A stretch of DNA of 63,374 nt from Muribaculum sp. (GTDB lineage Bacteria > Bacteroidota > Bacteroidia > Bacteroidales > Muribaculaceae): the NCBI GenBank assembly GCA_023667055.1, contig JAMPAV010000007.1:1-63374 (forward strand), read 5' to 3'. The position numbers were made by a program, and so were the translations under genes. This document shows positions 61,776 through 63,374 of this stretch, piece by piece (the first letter of the stretch is position 1; each line of letters begins with the position of its first letter). Below the pieces are notes generated by a model. That model was given only the letters and a program-made list of their open reading frames with translations, was not told the DNA's origin and made no database searches.

Positions 61776-61793
61776 AATTTCAGAAATAGGGCC

Positions 61794-62774
61794 TTAATCT
61801 TTCTCAATTATTTCTTTAACGACTTCAATTGACACCCCATAACTTTTTGCAATGACATCCATAGATAAATGAGCATCATACATGAGTCTGATAGCTTTTT
61901 TCATTTCTTCAGCACGACCTTCAGCACGACCTTCAGCACGACCTTCTTCTATGCCTTTCGCCATACCTTGTTCCATACCTTGTTGCATACCTTTAGCGAT
62001 ACCTATCTCTATTCCTTCTGCAATTCCAATTTCACGACCTTCGGCTATTGCAGTGTCATAAGCGTCGTTTTGCTGCATTACGCTGTCAAGATGGTAGAAA
62101 TATGCTTGTTTTTCGGATTCGGACATAGAAAGAACCTGAAGTTTGCTCTTTGCTTCTATCAATCCGGGGATCTCTGTGTTGTTGTTGATATTACCATTCT
62201 TGAGGTAGTCCATCCATTCTTCAAGAGGCGAGGAAGGAATCTTGTCGAAAGAATTAACTCTGACAAGGTAATATTCCGGGAAAACATCCTTGGGATGATA
62301 CGTTTTTATGACACCATCTTCCTTCGTTCGAATTATCAGTGGATTCCCCGTATGAATACCCCTAAATACGGTTTCTCCTTTGTAAACATAGTCGTCACCT
62401 TCTCCGAAGTCGCAGTAAAGAAGACTTATGGAGTAAACCTTACTTACGTTGGCGTATGTGTCACCGAGTTTCATGTGGTCTGTGATAGTCTTGCTTGTGC
62501 CATAAAGGATACGCTGTAGGTAATGGAGTTGAGTGGTCAACTGTACCTCCACAAGAATTATGTGACCTTCGCTGTTTCGTGCTTTGATATCTACCTTATT
62601 GAATTTGTCATCTTTTGCATCTTGGTTGCTCTCACTCTCAAGGATTTCAATGATTTTTACATCTTTACCAATGAGTACTGAAATTAGTCCTTCAAGTATG
62701 TTGAAGTTGGCCTTATCGCGAAGATTGTTTTTTATAGCCCAGTCGAAGCGGATATATTGATTGTCGAATTTCAT
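61794..62774 (-). CDS. Rpn-family PD-(D/E)XK nuclease/transposase-like protein
   Basis: 326 residues. The N-terminal nuclease domain carries the Rpn core: DKANFNILEGLISVLIG, catalytic KVDIKARNSEG then ILVEVQL (D...E-x-Q). Rpn proteins of E. coli promote RecA-independent recombination; whether this one moves DNA is unknown. Residues about 245-285 form a 4-residue periodic linker (GIAEGIEIGIAKG, EGRAEGRAEGRAEE) encoded by 12-nt repeats. The C-terminal helix-turn-helix-like tail (MDVIAKSYGVSIEVVKEII) is common in the family. It is a multi-copy family in Bacteroidetes. Confidence 0.88.
   Translation of the reverse strand: MKFDNQYIRFDWAIKNNLRDKANFNILEGLISVLIGKDVKIIEILESESNQDAKDDKFNKVDIKARNSEGHIILVEVQLTTQLHYLQRILYGTSKTITDHMKLGDTYANVSKVYSISLLYCDFGEGDDYVYKGETVFRGIHTGNPLIIRTKEDGVIKTYHPKDVFPEYYLVRVNSFDKIPSSPLEEWMDYLKNGNINNNTEIPGLIEAKSKLQVLSMSESEKQAYFYHLDSVMQQNDAYDTAIAEGREIGIAEGIEIGIAKGMQQGMEQGMAKGIEEGRAEGRAEGRAEEMKKAIRLMYDAHLSMDVIAKSYGVSIEVVKEIIEKD
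61909..62040 (-). repeat. 12-nt in-frame repeats in the Rpn gene
   Basis: Three near-identical CAGCACGACCTT units (61910-61945) then several degraded ones, each coding four residues of the G-x-x-x linker. Unit loss or gain would keep the frame. Confidence 0.8.
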
Positions 62775-62954
62775 AAATGTGAATCTAATATAATTTCTTG
62801 CAAAAATAACAATTTTTTAATTCGTTCGCAAATAAGAATTTACTTTTTTTCATGATTTTTTCAGATTTCCTTTGCCATATAGGCCTTTAGAGTTCGCGAT
62901 TTCAACCGATAAATAACGATTTTCGTGATTTTTTTGTTAAAAATACGCTAAAAT

Positions 62955-62985
62955 TTTGTGGGTTGACAAATTTTGATTAATTTTG
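62955..62985 (+). promoter_or_regulatory. Strong Bacteroides-type promoter
   Basis: TTTG (62955-62958), 19-nt spacer, TAATTTTG (62978-62985). Transcription would begin near 62992 and run to the window end without a clear ORF. Confidence 0.75.
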
Positions 62986-63255
62986 CACCATAGGAGACCT
63001 CTTACACATACTTCGCAAGAGCGAAACAATGTTTCCTTAAACGTCAAATAATAAACCTCTCATACCCTCCAATTGATGAAAGAGCGCACAAGCACCGATA
63101 TTCATGCCGGAGACCACATCGCAAAATGTGGCTCTAATCTGCGCGTTGCGCATTACCCCCCCCCGAAAGATACTGATTATCAATATATTACAAAATATAA
63201 TCAGTTCGAATCCATACTATGCTACTATACTGTCATACAAGGCAGTACCTATAAA

Positions 63256-63298
63256 AAGGACACGGCAACGCTTCCCGAAAGGCAATTGCTGTGTCCTT
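63256..63298 (+). other. Long stem-loop in the terminal leader
   Basis: 13-bp stem AAGGACACGGCAA with one G-U pair and a 17-nt loop containing a smaller CC/GG stem. No T tract follows, so it is not a standard terminator; it may be a leader control element. Confidence 0.5.
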
Positions 63299-63374
63299 CG
63301 TCATCTTTGTCGTCAGTCTTATCAGGACTCGCGTCTCATCTCTCCATTCACCGAATCCAATAAGACTATGACCG

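Larger units (their letters stand above)
62775..63374. other. Terminal region with leader of an unseen gene
   Basis: No convincing protein gene. 62775-62950 is AT-rich and contains the 5' region of the Rpn gene. A strong plus-strand promoter follows (62955-62985). The remaining 380 nt contain a small hairpin TTCGC/GCGAA (63012-63025), a run of nine C (63156-63164) and a long stem (63256-63298). The transcript probably leads into a gene beyond the window. Confidence 0.6.

Noticed and set aside
61909..61945. CRISPR-like repetition
   Set aside because: The units are 12 nt, in frame, without spacers, and code for a protein linker. No CRISPR array or cas gene was seen in the window.
63073..63363. 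96-residue ORF after the final promoter
   Set aside because: It runs across the C9 tract and the long stem-loop, has no recognisable domain and an unusual composition; more likely leader or ncRNA sequence.

Overview
The window reads as a chromosome segment of an anaerobic gut-type Bacteroidales bacterium, probably Muribaculaceae or a close relative. The grounds are a Na+-translocating NADH:quinone reductase, a BioG-BioC fusion, SusE/PorT-style barrels, a BamD-omega subunit gene pair, a complete HmuR-HmuS-HmuT-HmuU-HmuV set, a XusABC-like trio, and many promoters of the Bacteroides type (TTTG or TTG, 19-21 nt, TAnnTTTG). Shine-Dalgarno sequences are rare, as expected for this phylum. The genus is an inference.

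Layout. 1-3548: end of the nqr operon (nqrE, nqrF), then glyA. 3548-11809: biotin genes bioD, bioA, bioF and a bioG-bioC fusion, interleaved with a MIP18-family protein, lpxH, an exonuclease and two small outer-membrane barrels; bioB is not here. A promoter-terminator pair between bioD and bioA outlines a possible small RNA of about 85 nt. 11806-14722: bcp and priA. 14802-23315 (minus strand): a heme operon of lipoprotein, HmuR receptor, giant CobN-like HmuS, and the inner-membrane motor HmuTUV. 23656-38334: housekeeping genes (fabG, ispD, pseudouridine synthases, a TetR regulator with a FabH-like synthase, initiator tRNA, DEAD-box helicase, bamD, rpoZ, maf, a ROK kinase, clpB).

39421-61775 is the most interesting part: a cobalamin-riboswitch locus. 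Behind the riboswitch lie a TonB-dependent receptor, a DUF4374 lipoprotein and a PepSY membrane protein (XusABC-like), a CbiK cobaltochelatase carrying a signal peptide, a membrane-anchored CobN/HmuS paralogue, and BtuF and BtuC. The expected ATPase BtuD is absent. At that point a type IIG-like restriction-modification gene with its own promoter and a zinc-ribbon protein interrupt the series. The corrin-ring genes follow as four two-domain fusions: CbiH-CbiC, CbiE-CbiT, CbiG-CbiF and CbiJ-CbiD (the early-cobalt, anaerobic route). The window closes with an Rpn-type nuclease and a strong promoter driving an unidentified leader.

Gene borders carry an unusual load of degenerate short-period repeats. 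A 7-nt period (four sequence families) occurs in the leaders of nqrE, nqrF, glyA, lpxH, hmuT, hmuU, hmuV and clpB, and an 8-nt period in the bioA leader. A 10-nt period occurs at three junctions of the cobalamin locus. Small hairpins with compensatory stem changes accompany several of the 7-nt arrays. nqrF and clpB, 37 kb apart, share the same composite leader.
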